Shown one piece after another: positions 1-7,714 of a DNA stretch of 64,000 bases (position 1 is the stretch's first letter; each line of letters begins with the position of its first letter). Made by a program: the position numbers and the translations under genes. Origin of the DNA: Syntrophus aciditrophicus SB. Its GTDB lineage: Bacteria; Desulfobacterota; Syntrophia; Syntrophales; Syntrophaceae. The notes beneath the pieces are model-generated. The model searched no databases. It was not told the origin of the DNA and was given only the letters and a program-made list of their open reading frames with translations. The DNA lies in assembly GCF_000013405.1 (NCBI RefSeq), contig NC_007759.1, positions 2,047,001-2,111,000 of the forward strand. The letters are read 5' to 3'.

Positions 1-542
1 GCCTCCCCCTGAAATTTCATCGTTCCCCGGATGAGATCCTGAAACAGGACAGGCCCCTGTGAGACCCGGAATCGCCAGGTCGGCCTCCTTCCCTGGGCTT
101 CCAGTCTTCTTCTGTCTGCTTCGGTCAGATTGCGACATTTACCCATGTAGCGGGGCGCCATTTTCCTGGACAGCAGAGATGTCCGTTCCAGCTCCAACTC
201 GTCCTCGGTACAGTAACAGGGATAAACTCTTCCGTCCTTTTGCAGGTTCTTCAAGAAGGATTCATAGAGATCCAGCCTCTCGCTCTGGCGGTAGGGTCCA
301 ACTTCCCCCTTCCCGTCCGGCCCCTCGTCCCAATCCAGAGAAAGCCATTTCAAGTCGTCAATCAGCCTGGCCTCAAAAGCCCTTGTGGATCGCTGCCGGT
401 CCGTATCTTCAATCCGCAGGATCAGCTTACCGCCATAGTGTCTTGCATACAGCCAGTTGAAAAACGCGGTCCGCGCGTTTCCAATGTGGAGCTCCCCGGT
501 AGGGGAAGGGGCAAAACGGACTCTCGGCTTGGTACTGTTCAT
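1..542 (-). CDS. gltX: Glutamyl-tRNA synthetase, N-terminal part (runs off left edge)
   Basis: Class I aminoacyl-tRNA synthetase that charges tRNA-Glu (or tRNA-Gln in organisms using the transamidation route) in the cytoplasm. About 180 codons are open from the ATG at 542 to the first base of the window, so the 3' part is missing. The N-terminus reads [18 protein letters not shown], with the class I HIGH signature as HIGN, followed by [11 protein letters not shown] and WDEGP typical of GluRS. A CYC...C cluster near residues 113-140 matches the zinc-binding insertion of many bacterial GluRS. The start ATG shares its A with the TAA stop of ispF (TAATG), so translation is probably coupled. The KMSKS half is not in the window. 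Confidence 0.95.
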   Translation of the reverse strand, partial: MNSTKPRVRFAPSPTGELHIGNARTAFFNWLYARHYGGKLILRIEDTDRQRSTRAFEARLIDDLKWLSLDWDEGPDGKGEVGPYRQSERLDLYESFLKNLQKDGRVYPCYCTEDELELERTSLLSRKMAPRYMGKCRNLTEADRRRLEAQGRRPTWRFRVSQGPVLFQDLIRGTMKFQGE

Positions 543-1021
543 TAATCCTGATTCTCCTTAACCAAAGCCACGGCAAAAACCGCAACCCCCTCCTGCCGAC
601 CGACAAATCCCATTCCTTCATTGGTCTTGGCCTTTATGTTGATCCGGTCTGAAGGCATTTTCAACACCCCGGCAATCTTTGACTTCATATCCGGAATGTA
701 GGGCATCAACTTCGGTCTTTCCATAATTACGGTGCTGTCGATATAGTCAATGGCAAAGCCTTTTTTATCAACCATCTCAAGGATTTTAGAAAGAAGTTTC
801 AGACTGGAGATTCCGGAATAAGCCGGGTCGGAATCGGGGAACTGAAAACCGATGTCGCCTTCGGAAATGGCACCAAGGAGTGCGTCGCAGATGGCGTGAG
901 TCAATGCGTCGGCGTCAGAGTGACCTGTAAGGCCGAACTCATGAGGGATCTCAACGCCCCCGAGGATCAACTTCCTTTTTGCAGCCCATCGATGACTGTC
1001 ATATCCGCATCCGACCCTCAT
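542..1021 (-). CDS. ispF: 2-C-methyl-D-erythritol 2,4-cyclodiphosphate synthase
   Basis: Fifth enzyme of the non-mevalonate (MEP) isoprenoid pathway; it cyclises CDP-ME 2-phosphate to MEcPP and releases CMP. The 159-residue length is normal for the family. Zinc ligands are visible as Asp8 and His10 (GYDSHRW) and His42 ([10 protein letters not shown]). The C-terminal [12 protein letters not shown] segment is the usual subunit-contact end. It lies between ispD and gltX on the same strand, as in many bacteria where the ispD-ispF pair precedes a class I tRNA synthetase. The 119-base gap to ispD has no clear promoter that I can see. Confidence 0.96.
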   Translation of the reverse strand: MRVGCGYDSHRWAAKRKLILGGVEIPHEFGLTGHSDADALTHAICDALLGAISEGDIGFQFPDSDPAYSGISSLKLLSKILEMVDKKGFAIDYIDSTVIMERPKLMPYIPDMKSKIAGVLKMPSDRINIKAKTNEGMGFVGRQEGVAVFAVALVKENQD

Positions 1022-1140
1022 GCCGATCTCCCGTCAATTTTCCCAGTCTGTTTTTTTTGCGCCATCAGGGTTATCCCCTGATTTCATTATCCCCAGACCC
1101 TTTCAGGGTTTTTCTACTTCCGAACCCGGACGGGGAGCAT

Positions 1141-1845
1141 TCAAATCCTGCCTTCTTCCTTTTTAAGGAATGCTTCTGCCAGGATAAGATCATCCGGCGT
1201 GGTTATCTTGATATTTGTGCAGCTCCCTGGAACGACCTCGACTGGAATGCCCAGGCGTTCGACGAGACTGGCGTCATCCGTGCCGTAATAATCATCCTGA
1301 ACGGCCTTTTTGTATGCCTCTTGAATGATACGGCGGTGAAAGGCCTGGGGAGTCTGAGCCAGCCAGATCCTTTTCCTGTCAAGCGTTACGGAAATATGTC
1401 CGTCAGAATGGACTTCCTTTACGGTATCCATGGCCGGAACGGCAGCAATTGCAGCCCCGGACCGATGAGCCGCGTCAATGACCCGCGAAAGGATTTTTTC
1501 TGTTACAAAGGGGCGCACGCCATCATGAATAACAACAATTTCATCTTTTTCTACAACACACTTCAGGCCGTTTCTCACAGAATCCTGCCTTTCCCTGCCG
1601 CCGGCAACAATTCCTCTGATTTTTGTCAGTTGATAGGGTTTTTCGATGTTATCCCGGACAAAGACCATGTCGCTGTGCGGAACGACCAGCAGGATTTCGT
1701 CGATCAGGGGAAACTGCTGCAGTCTCAGCAGTGTATGGACAAGAACCGGCATCCCGTTTATTAAAAAATACTGTTTCGGGTTCGAACTCTGCATGCGCCG
1801 GCCTGAACCGCCGGCAGGTACAATGGCGACCACTTTTGGTTTCAT
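1141..1845 (-). CDS. ispD: 2-C-methyl-D-erythritol 4-phosphate cytidylyltransferase
   Basis: Third enzyme of the MEP pathway; it transfers CMP from CTP to MEP. The 234-residue protein starts with the nucleotide-binding loop PAGGSGRRMQSSNPKQY at about residue 10, and VIHDGVRPFV near residue 107 contains the conserved Asp and Arg of the family. Length is normal. A strong terminator sits between this gene and the upstream PIN-TRAM gene, so ispD-ispF-gltX is probably transcribed from a promoter in 1846-2005, where I do not recognise clear boxes. Confidence 0.95.
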   Translation of the reverse strand: MKPKVVAIVPAGGSGRRMQSSNPKQYFLINGMPVLVHTLLRLQQFPLIDEILLVVPHSDMVFVRDNIEKPYQLTKIRGIVAGGRERQDSVRNGLKCVVEKDEIVVIHDGVRPFVTEKILSRVIDAAHRSGAAIAAVPAMDTVKEVHSDGHISVTLDRKRIWLAQTPQAFHRRIIQEAYKKAVQDDYYGTDDASLVERLGIPVEVVPGSCTNIKITTPDDLILAEAFLKKEEGRI

Positions 1846-2005
1846 CTGAAATCAGCACCGATATTCCACTTTCGCACCCGAGCAAACTCTAAGACGTCTC
1901 CATGATCGGCGTCTCGATAAATATCGTGTACACTTGTGCCGCCTCGACTGTGACGCCCTGATTTCATGTCCGATCCGGAATTGTGATGATAGAAAACTCA
2001 ATACA

Positions 2006-2040
2006 TGAAAAAGCCCGGGATGTTCGACCACCCCGGGCTT
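2006..2040 (-). terminator. Rho-independent terminator after the PIN-TRAM gene
   Basis: A perfect 9-base stem (AAGCCCGGG at 2011-2019 with CCCGGGCTT at 2032-2040) is followed on the minus strand by a run of Ts (2007-2010 region). It lies ten bases beyond the stop of the PIN-TRAM gene and would separate that gene from ispD. Confidence 0.85.
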
Positions 2041-2049
2041 AAATTTGAA

Positions 2050-3081
2050 TTACTGTCTGGCATCGCTCCCGAAGCTTTTTTTATCATTCACAATATCTTT
2101 CAGCTCCGAAAAAATCATTCGCCCCGCCGTAGTCTGAAGAACGCTTGTCACCAAAGCTTCGACAGTCGCCCCCTGATGCCTCTGGGCATTATCCACGATA
2201 ATCATCGTTCCATCATCCAGATAGGCCACTCCCTGACCGGCTTCTTTTCCTTCCTTAATGATCTTTACCGTCATCACTTCACCGGGAAGAACTACCGGTT
2301 TCAGCGCATTTGCCAGTTCATTGACATTGAGAATTCTTATGCCCTGCAGTTCTGCAACCTTGTTCAGGTTGAAATCATTGGTGATGATCTTGCCGTTCAT
2401 CTTTTTTGCCAGAGCAACCAGTTTGGCATCCACGCTTTTAATCCGTGGAAAATCCTGATCAACGATTTCAATGGTGATGCCTGCACTCTTCTGCATCCGG
2501 TTGAGAATATCCAGTCCCCTTCTTCCTCTGGAGCGCTTCATGGAGTCGGATGAATCGGCAATGTACTGCAATTCATCCAGAACGAAGCGGGGAACGATAA
2601 GAGTACCTTCAAGAAAACCAGTGTCGCAGATATCGGCCAACCTTCCATCAATAATGGTACTGGTGTCAAGAATCCGATAGTCTTTGTTTTCCTTGCTCTG
2701 GCCATGCCCGAAAAGATTGAAAAGTTCTTCAACTTTTTTTGAACCGAGAACAAGTCCCAGATAACCCATGACCGAAGTCCAGATGGCGTATATCCAGGGA
2801 GCGATCTGATACTTCTCTTTTATATCTGTAATGAAATTAAGACCATAGGCAAAAAGGAAGGCAATCAGCAACCCAACGATCATACCGACGACACCGCCGA
2901 ATATGACCCGCAGAGAAACCTTCCTGATAGCCTGTTCCATCTTTATGACAAATAAAGCCGTTAGACAACCTAGAACCAGTCCGATTAAAGAACCGAGAAT
3001 CCCATGAGAGGGAAATGAATAATATGCAATAGCATACCCACTGACAGAGCATGCCAGAATCAAAAGACCCCTGACGATCAA
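2050..3081 (-). CDS. Membrane-anchored PIN-TRAM domain protein (YacL-like)
   Basis: Membrane protein of the YacL family: four predicted membrane segments in the first ~120 residues, a PIN nuclease-fold domain in the middle and a C-terminal TRAM RNA-binding domain. The PIN acidic set is visible (ILDTST, LDEL, SVDAKL, TNDFN), so a metal-dependent ribonuclease site looks intact; its substrate is not known. I place the start at the TTG at 3081 because AGGAGGT sits eight bases upstream; a longer frame starting at 3108 would run through that ribosome site. The neighbourhood carD, PIN-TRAM, ispD, ispF, gltX resembles the yacL-ispD-ispF-gltX block of Firmicutes. Confidence 0.88.
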   Translation of the reverse strand: MIVRGLLILACSVSGYAIAYYSFPSHGILGSLIGLVLGCLTALFVIKMEQAIRKVSLRVIFGGVVGMIVGLLIAFLFAYGLNFITDIKEKYQIAPWIYAIWTSVMGYLGLVLGSKKVEELFNLFGHGQSKENKDYRILDTSTIIDGRLADICDTGFLEGTLIVPRFVLDELQYIADSSDSMKRSRGRRGLDILNRMQKSAGITIEIVDQDFPRIKSVDAKLVALAKKMNGKIITNDFNLNKVAELQGIRILNVNELANALKPVVLPGEVMTVKIIKEGKEAGQGVAYLDDGTMIIVDNAQRHQGATVEALVTSVLQTTAGRMIFSELKDIVNDKKSFGSDARQ

Positions 3082-3106
3082 TACTTTCACCTCCTTTCCT
3101 CCGTCC

Positions 3107-3162
3107 AAAAAAATCGAAATGATTTATTCCTCACCCTTAGTGAGAAATAAATCATTTCGATT
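3107..3162 (-). terminator. Long perfect hairpin plus T-run just upstream of the PIN-TRAM ribosome site
   Basis: A 17-base arm (3112-3128) pairs perfectly with 3146-3162, and inside it CTCAC (3130-3134) pairs with GTGAG (3140-3144) around a five-base loop. On the minus strand the stem is followed by seven Ts (3113-3107), so it has the form of an intrinsic terminator for transcripts coming from carD. It ends only about ten bases before the ribosome site of the PIN-TRAM gene, so it could also act as an attenuator for that gene. Confidence 0.85.
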
Positions 3163-3385
3163 CTGTCCGGGTTGATTAAATTTGATTCAAAACACTCTTT
3201 TGTGCTTTTTACAAACACACGCAGACGGTTCATGCTGGAAAACTTCAGAGCAACAGCACTGCTGTTAAAAGAGAATTGACTCCCAGAGAATCCCTTCCTT
3301 GATCGGAGATCAATTTTCTGGATTTTTCGATTACACGATCCTGGGTAAAGAAATCCTTCCAGAAATCCAATTCCTCTGAAAAGAC

Positions 3386-3871
3386 TTACTGCAACGAGAA
3401 GATGGTCTTCAGATCCTGCTCAATTTTCGTTTCTTCAGCATTACTGGCGATGGAGATTTCTTTGATCAGAAGACTTTTGGCTGTATCCATCATTTTTCTT
3501 TCACCGAAAGACAGATTCTTGTCATTCTTCAAAATCAGCAAATCCCTGAGCACCCGGGCTATTTCAAAAACCGAACCGGTTTTGATCTTTTCCAGATATT
3601 CCCGATAGCGTTTATTCCAAGTCTGCTTGTCGATGGTTATGTCCTTGTTTTTCAGTATTTCATAAACCTTAGGAACGTCGTCTTCGAGGATCAGTTCTCT
3701 GAGCCCGACAGATTCCGCACTGCCGGTTGGGATCATGATCTTCATACCATTGCTCATGATCTTCATGATATAGAACTTCTGGGTGCTCCCCATGACCTCC
3801 CTGCTTTCAATGGCCTCAATGACACCCACACCCTGCGCTGGATATACTGCCAAATCACCCACCTTAAACAT
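3386..3871 (-). CDS. carD: CarD/CdnL-type transcription regulator
   Basis: Small global regulator that binds RNA polymerase beta through an N-terminal Tudor-like (RID/TRCF) domain and stabilises the open complex at promoters. The 161-residue protein begins MFKVGDLAVYPAQGVGVIEAI, the hallmark of the family, and continues with a helical C-terminal half expected to contact DNA near the upstream edge of the -10 element. It has a 220-base 3' leader region before the hairpin at 3112-3162. A promoter-like pair of boxes precedes it. Confidence 0.92.
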   Translation of the reverse strand: MFKVGDLAVYPAQGVGVIEAIESREVMGSTQKFYIMKIMSNGMKIMIPTGSAESVGLRELILEDDVPKVYEILKNKDITIDKQTWNKRYREYLEKIKTGSVFEIARVLRDLLILKNDKNLSFGERKMMDTAKSLLIKEISIASNAEETKIEQDLKTIFSLQ

Positions 3872-3906
3872 CTCTCACACTCCCTTGCTGCTAATTTGAA
3901 TTGCTT

Positions 3907-3935
3907 CTTTTATCAAATATTTAATTAAAGGTCAA
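3907..3935 (-). promoter_or_regulatory. Putative sigma-70 promoter of carD
   Basis: On the minus strand TTGACC (3935-3930) and TAAAAG (3912-3907) are separated by 17 bases in an AT-rich stretch 36 bases upstream of the carD start. The rest of the 315-base gap 3872-4186 holds no open frame or hairpin that I can support. Confidence 0.45.
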
Positions 3936-4186
3936 CACAAATTCAATATCTGTTCCATCTTCAAAACAATCAACTCCTGATTGTTATTTTTTTTGAAATC
4001 GATTTGTTTTTTCTGCAATCCTACATCTGTCAGGCTCTTTTCGGTTCACGCCAATGATCTCAATTTTCACCGATCAAGGCACAACCCTGTGATCCGCGCC
4101 GCATCCGAACCATTGCCATTCTGAATAAATGTAGCGTTTCCTTTTTCCATCCCCTGGATGAGGAACAATAATAACCAGTTGTTTAT

Positions 4187-5335
4187 CTATATATAATCAT
4201 GCATCATCAGAAATAAGTCTTTATCCAGTTGGCCTGGCGCCGTGACTTCGTATTGTTCAACCGTTTTTTTGAGCGAATTGTACAACCCGCTATCCGAAAG
4301 ATCATCCAGAGATCTGTAGCATCCTTTACGCCGGCCCAGCCTGAAAATCAGCTGATTTTGAGGGGACAGAGCCAGGTAGCGATCAATGACGCGCAGCATC
4401 TGTTCCTTTGCATCCGGCAATTTTCCCTGAATTTCCTCCAGGAGGTTGAGAATATGATCGCTGACCACTGTAGATTCAATTCCCTCCAGGTTTTCAATAA
4501 AATCCCTTATTTCTGTCACAATCTCGTTGTCGGTCAGCGGCACAAATTCGCCTTTGAGCATTTTTTCGTGGAGATCGGTGCCCGGAACAGCATGAATGGT
4601 TCTCAAGCGAATGAAATCAGGATTGATTTCATTGATCACTCTCGCCGTTTCCCTGGCATGTTCCTGCGTCCACCGGACTCCTCCCAGTCCGGGAATCACA
4701 TATTCGCTGAGGGAAATGCCTGCTTCGACTACGTTGCGCCCCCCCTTGATGTGCTCCGCAGCAGTAACGCCTTTCCGAATGAAGGCCAGAAGGGGATCAT
4801 AACCGCTTTCCATGCCGATGTGAATTCTCGATAATCCAGCGTCACGGAGCCTCTTCAGTTCCTCAACCGATTTTCTGGCGGCCGTTTTGGAACGGCAATA
4901 GGATGTGATTCTTGTCACGGAAGGAAAGGCCTTCCTGATTTCATTCAGAACCGGCACAAGATCATCGGTCCTCATGATCAGGGAATTGGCATCCTGAAGA
5001 AAAACGGATTCCCCCCCAAAATACAGCCAGGCAGCCACGGAACGGTAACTGTCATGATAACTGCTTTCCTGACTGAAGATCAGGCGGATCACCTTGTCCG
5101 TCACCCGTCCCCCTTCGCCGTGTTTCCAGGACAGTTCCTTGATATGCGTAATAATTTCTTTAATTTTGTGAATGTCGGCAAAAATCTCGTCGAGAGATCT
5201 CAGTTCGAATTTTTTTCCGCGATAGGAGTTGCAGAAAGCGCATTTGTTCCACGGACAATTGCGGGTCGCTCGAATGAGCAGACTTTTTGCTTCACTAGGC
5301 GGCCGAATGGGACCCTGTTCAAAGGGAAAATCCAT
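4187..5335 (-). CDS. Radical SAM protein with CX4CX2C cluster motif
   Basis: A 382-residue radical SAM enzyme of unknown reaction. The N-terminus has PPSEAKSLLIRATRN followed by CPWNKCAFC (residues about 28-36), giving cysteine spacing CX4CX2C rather than the usual CX3CX2C. The middle has the Elp3/coproporphyrinogen-oxidase-like pattern: RIHIGMESGYD, a VIPGLGG strand and RLRTIHAVPGTDL. The start ATG at 5335 follows GGGAGGTG with good spacing. It stands alone between carD and the NlpD-like gene. I remember this N-terminal pattern from conserved proteins of anaerobes, none with an established function. Confidence 0.85.
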   Translation of the reverse strand: MDFPFEQGPIRPPSEAKSLLIRATRNCPWNKCAFCNSYRGKKFELRSLDEIFADIHKIKEIITHIKELSWKHGEGGRVTDKVIRLIFSQESSYHDSYRSVAAWLYFGGESVFLQDANSLIMRTDDLVPVLNEIRKAFPSVTRITSYCRSKTAARKSVEELKRLRDAGLSRIHIGMESGYDPLLAFIRKGVTAAEHIKGGRNVVEAGISLSEYVIPGLGGVRWTQEHARETARVINEINPDFIRLRTIHAVPGTDLHEKMLKGEFVPLTDNEIVTEIRDFIENLEGIESTVVSDHILNLLEEIQGKLPDAKEQMLRVIDRYLALSPQNQLIFRLGRRKGCYRSLDDLSDSGLYNSLKKTVEQYEVTAPGQLDKDLFLMMHDYI

Positions 5336-5404
5336 GGAACACCTCCCATTTCATGATGTTTGTTTTCATGACTTTTACGTTCTCTCAAACTCCGGGAAAA
5401 CGGG

Positions 5405-6373
5405 TCAGGGCAGAAAAAAAAGAGGATTTCTCGCTCTGTTCTGATGCCGAACCTCAAAATTCAGATAGACATTTTCCTCTTTGCCAAGCCTTCCAACCAG
5501 AGCAATGGATTCCCCCTTCCTGACTGAATCATCCAGCAGGACCTTGCGGACCTTCAGATGTGTGTAGACTGTGGCAAAATTATCTGTATGCTTGATGATA
5601 ATCGTCTCACCATAATCCTTCAATTCCGCGGAAAAGATGACGGTTCCACTTGCAGCCGCTATCACGGGCGCCATATCCTTAGCGCTGATGCTGATCCAGT
5701 TGTGGTACATTCCGTTGGGCTGAACCCCGAATTGGGATATCACCCGCCCTTTCACGGGCCAGATGAAGCGTTTTTTCTCAAATTGCACTTTTCCGGGAAC
5801 ATCTGCCTGCGGCGGCTCCTTATTCAGAGTTCCGGCACCGCTTTTCGAGGGCGCCTGCCGGGGAAAAGGAACACTTTCCTTTGGAGACACGGCATCCTGC
5901 CCAGTTGGGGGCGCTGCCGGCGTCAGCGTCTCTGAGTGCTCCTCTACGGCACTTCCTGATGGCTGTTGCGGCAACCCGGAGGAAACAGCTTCCGGTGGGA
6001 CAATGCTCTCGGTTTCCGGCATCCTTCCACGAACGGAAGATGAATCTCCACCCGGCGGAATCCTGGAAATCAACCTTTCTCCAGTCGCCTGTTTATTCCG
6101 TCTTGCGGCAGGATCCTGCATTCTGAGCAGCAGCATGATATCTTCGACGACTTCCGTTGCATCAGGCACAAAAAGTACCTGATCCATTTCAATCCGATTG
6201 GTATCGTCGATATTATTGACCTCGGCCAGATCCTGAATATGAACGCGATAAGCCCTGGCAATGCTGTAGAGAGTCTCCCCTTTTTTCACTCGATGATAGA
6301 CCCCTTTCAGCTTCCCGGGCTTTAGTCCATAGCTGTTGGTGACAATCAACGGAAGAAGCAGAATCAGAAGCAA
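5405..6373 (-). CDS. NlpD-like LysM/LytM envelope protein, LytM site degenerate
   Basis: A 322-residue envelope protein with an N-terminal membrane segment (residues ~1-16), a LysM peptidoglycan-binding domain (about 25-70, YHRVKKGETLYSIARAY), a proline/serine/glutamate-rich linker (about 80-200) and a C-terminal LytM/M23 domain (about 205-322). The zinc site looks lost: the family HxGxDI is HNWISI here (Asp to Ser), and HLHFEVR is YLNFEVR (both histidines missing). Non-catalytic LytM proteins such as NlpD and EnvC activate cell-wall amidases. The gene lies 75 bases after pcm, matching the pcm-nlpD order of gammaproteobacteria, which supports an NlpD-like role. Confidence 0.82.
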   Translation of the reverse strand: MLLILLLPLIVTNSYGLKPGKLKGVYHRVKKGETLYSIARAYRVHIQDLAEVNNIDDTNRIEMDQVLFVPDATEVVEDIMLLLRMQDPAARRNKQATGERLISRIPPGGDSSSVRGRMPETESIVPPEAVSSGLPQQPSGSAVEEHSETLTPAAPPTGQDAVSPKESVPFPRQAPSKSGAGTLNKEPPQADVPGKVQFEKKRFIWPVKGRVISQFGVQPNGMYHNWISISAKDMAPVIAAASGTVIFSAELKDYGETIIIKHTDNFATVYTHLKVRKVLLDDSVRKGESIALVGRLGKEENVYLNFEVRHQNRARNPLFFLP

Positions 6374-6448
6374 ACCAAAGAGATGTTTTCTTGAAAGGAT
6401 CAGTCTTCTCAGTGTAGGTTCCTCATTTCGCTAAACAATCAGGGGGGA

Positions 6449-7105
6449 TCAGCCGGACCAGCCATACTCTCCGATAAGATCTACAAAGCGGCAGCCTCCC
6501 AGATTTTCTTTCTTTAACTCATTGATGTCCTCAGACAGTCTCGTAACTTTCACGAGATCCTGAATATGCCTTCCCCCTACGGGCAGGACCAGTCGGCCCC
6601 CGATCTTCAATTGTTCAATCAGTGGCATGGGGATATCAGGTGCACCCGCTGTAACCAGAATCGCATCAAAAGGAGATTCCTCTTTCCAGCCATAGGTGCC
6701 GTCCCCGATTCGTATCGCCACATTATAATAACCCAGCTGATCGAGTATGCGACGGGCGTTGTTGGCCAGTGACGCAATCCTTTCGATGGAAAATACCTGA
6801 TCCGCCAGTTCGGCCAGCAGGGCGGTCTGATATCCTGAACCCGTACCAATCTCCAATACTTTTTCCCTGCCCTTGAGATCCAGGGCATCCGTCATCAGCG
6901 CTACAATGTAAGGCTGCGAAATCGTCTGCATATCGCCGATGGGCAGAGGGTTATCGTTATATGCCTGATCGGCAAGGGCCTCTTCTACGAAGAGATGACG
7001 GGGAATTCTGGACATCGCCTCCAGAATGCGGGGATTTAAAACTCCTCTTGCCCGGATCTGGGTATCCACCATTCGCAATCGCTGTTTTTGAAATCGGTCC
7101 ATCAT
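6449..7105 (-). CDS. pcm: Protein-L-isoaspartate O-methyltransferase
   Basis: Repairs spontaneously formed L-isoaspartyl residues by S-adenosylmethionine-dependent methylation in the cytoplasm. The 218-residue length fits the family. [18 protein letters not shown] (about residue 78) is the SAM-binding motif I, and the PCMT signature residues [17 protein letters not shown] precede it (near residues 50-66). It overlaps the upstream small gene by four bases (ATGA) and is followed by the NlpD-like gene, so the three are probably one transcript. Confidence 0.95.
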   Translation of the reverse strand: MMDRFQKQRLRMVDTQIRARGVLNPRILEAMSRIPRHLFVEEALADQAYNDNPLPIGDMQTISQPYIVALMTDALDLKGREKVLEIGTGSGYQTALLAELADQVFSIERIASLANNARRILDQLGYYNVAIRIGDGTYGWKEESPFDAILVTAGAPDIPMPLIEQLKIGGRLVLPVGGRHIQDLVKVTRLSEDINELKKENLGGCRFVDLIGEYGWSG

Positions 7106-7500
7106 AGTTCGTGCAGGTATCCCTTCCGTTCAGGAATTTTATAAAATTCTTCCACCCAGTGATGCCGTCGCATCCCGAGAGCTTCACGGGTGATGATCAG
7201 GTAATGATAACGAAGCTTTGCATCCTCTCGTAAATCATTGTAGCGGGCAATTTTCCCGTTGACTTGCTCCACGACGATCCGCTTCGTCAGTTCGTCAGCC
7301 ATGTCGCCTTCGGCATTCATGGCCTCTCCGGACATATTTCCATGAAGGCATAACAGAAGAGCCTCAATATCTTCCTTCAGATTGTGCATTTGCCGCAGGA
7401 TTGTGGAAACCGATTCGCCCGCCCTGCTCAGCACCTCCGCCTTCTCTCTGAGGAGTTCCTCCTGAAGGACATTTTCAGGCGTTTTTTCCTTTAAAACCAT
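7102..7500 (-). CDS. Conserved-looking small helical protein upstream of pcm
   Basis: I do not recognise this 132-residue protein. It is highly charged and almost entirely helical by composition, with a leucine-rich segment around residues 35-55 and no signal peptide or membrane segment. Its stop overlaps the pcm start by four bases (ATGA), so it is translated from the same message. GGAGTG precedes the start by about nine bases. Upstream (7501-7714) is AT-rich, with a TATAAT-like box near 7580 that could serve this leftward operon, but no convincing -35 box. Confidence 0.65.
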   Translation of the reverse strand: MVLKEKTPENVLQEELLREKAEVLSRAGESVSTILRQMHNLKEDIEALLLCLHGNMSGEAMNAEGDMADELTKRIVVEQVNGKIARYNDLREDAKLRYHYLIITREALGMRRHHWVEEFYKIPERKGYLHEL

Positions 7501-7714
7501 GCTATTTCACTCCGGTGAAGAAAAAATCCGTCCGGTAAAATTCGGAGGAATTTGTAACATATTAAAATTGAAGCACAATTATATAATATAAGTACCCTTG
7601 AATTACTACCATTGAACCTCTTAATTTTCAACTGAAAAGGCAGGCGCCTTCCTTCATCATTTTTACTTTACATTGAATTCCTCTTTAGTTAGGTAACAAG
7701 ACGAAAGGAAGGAG

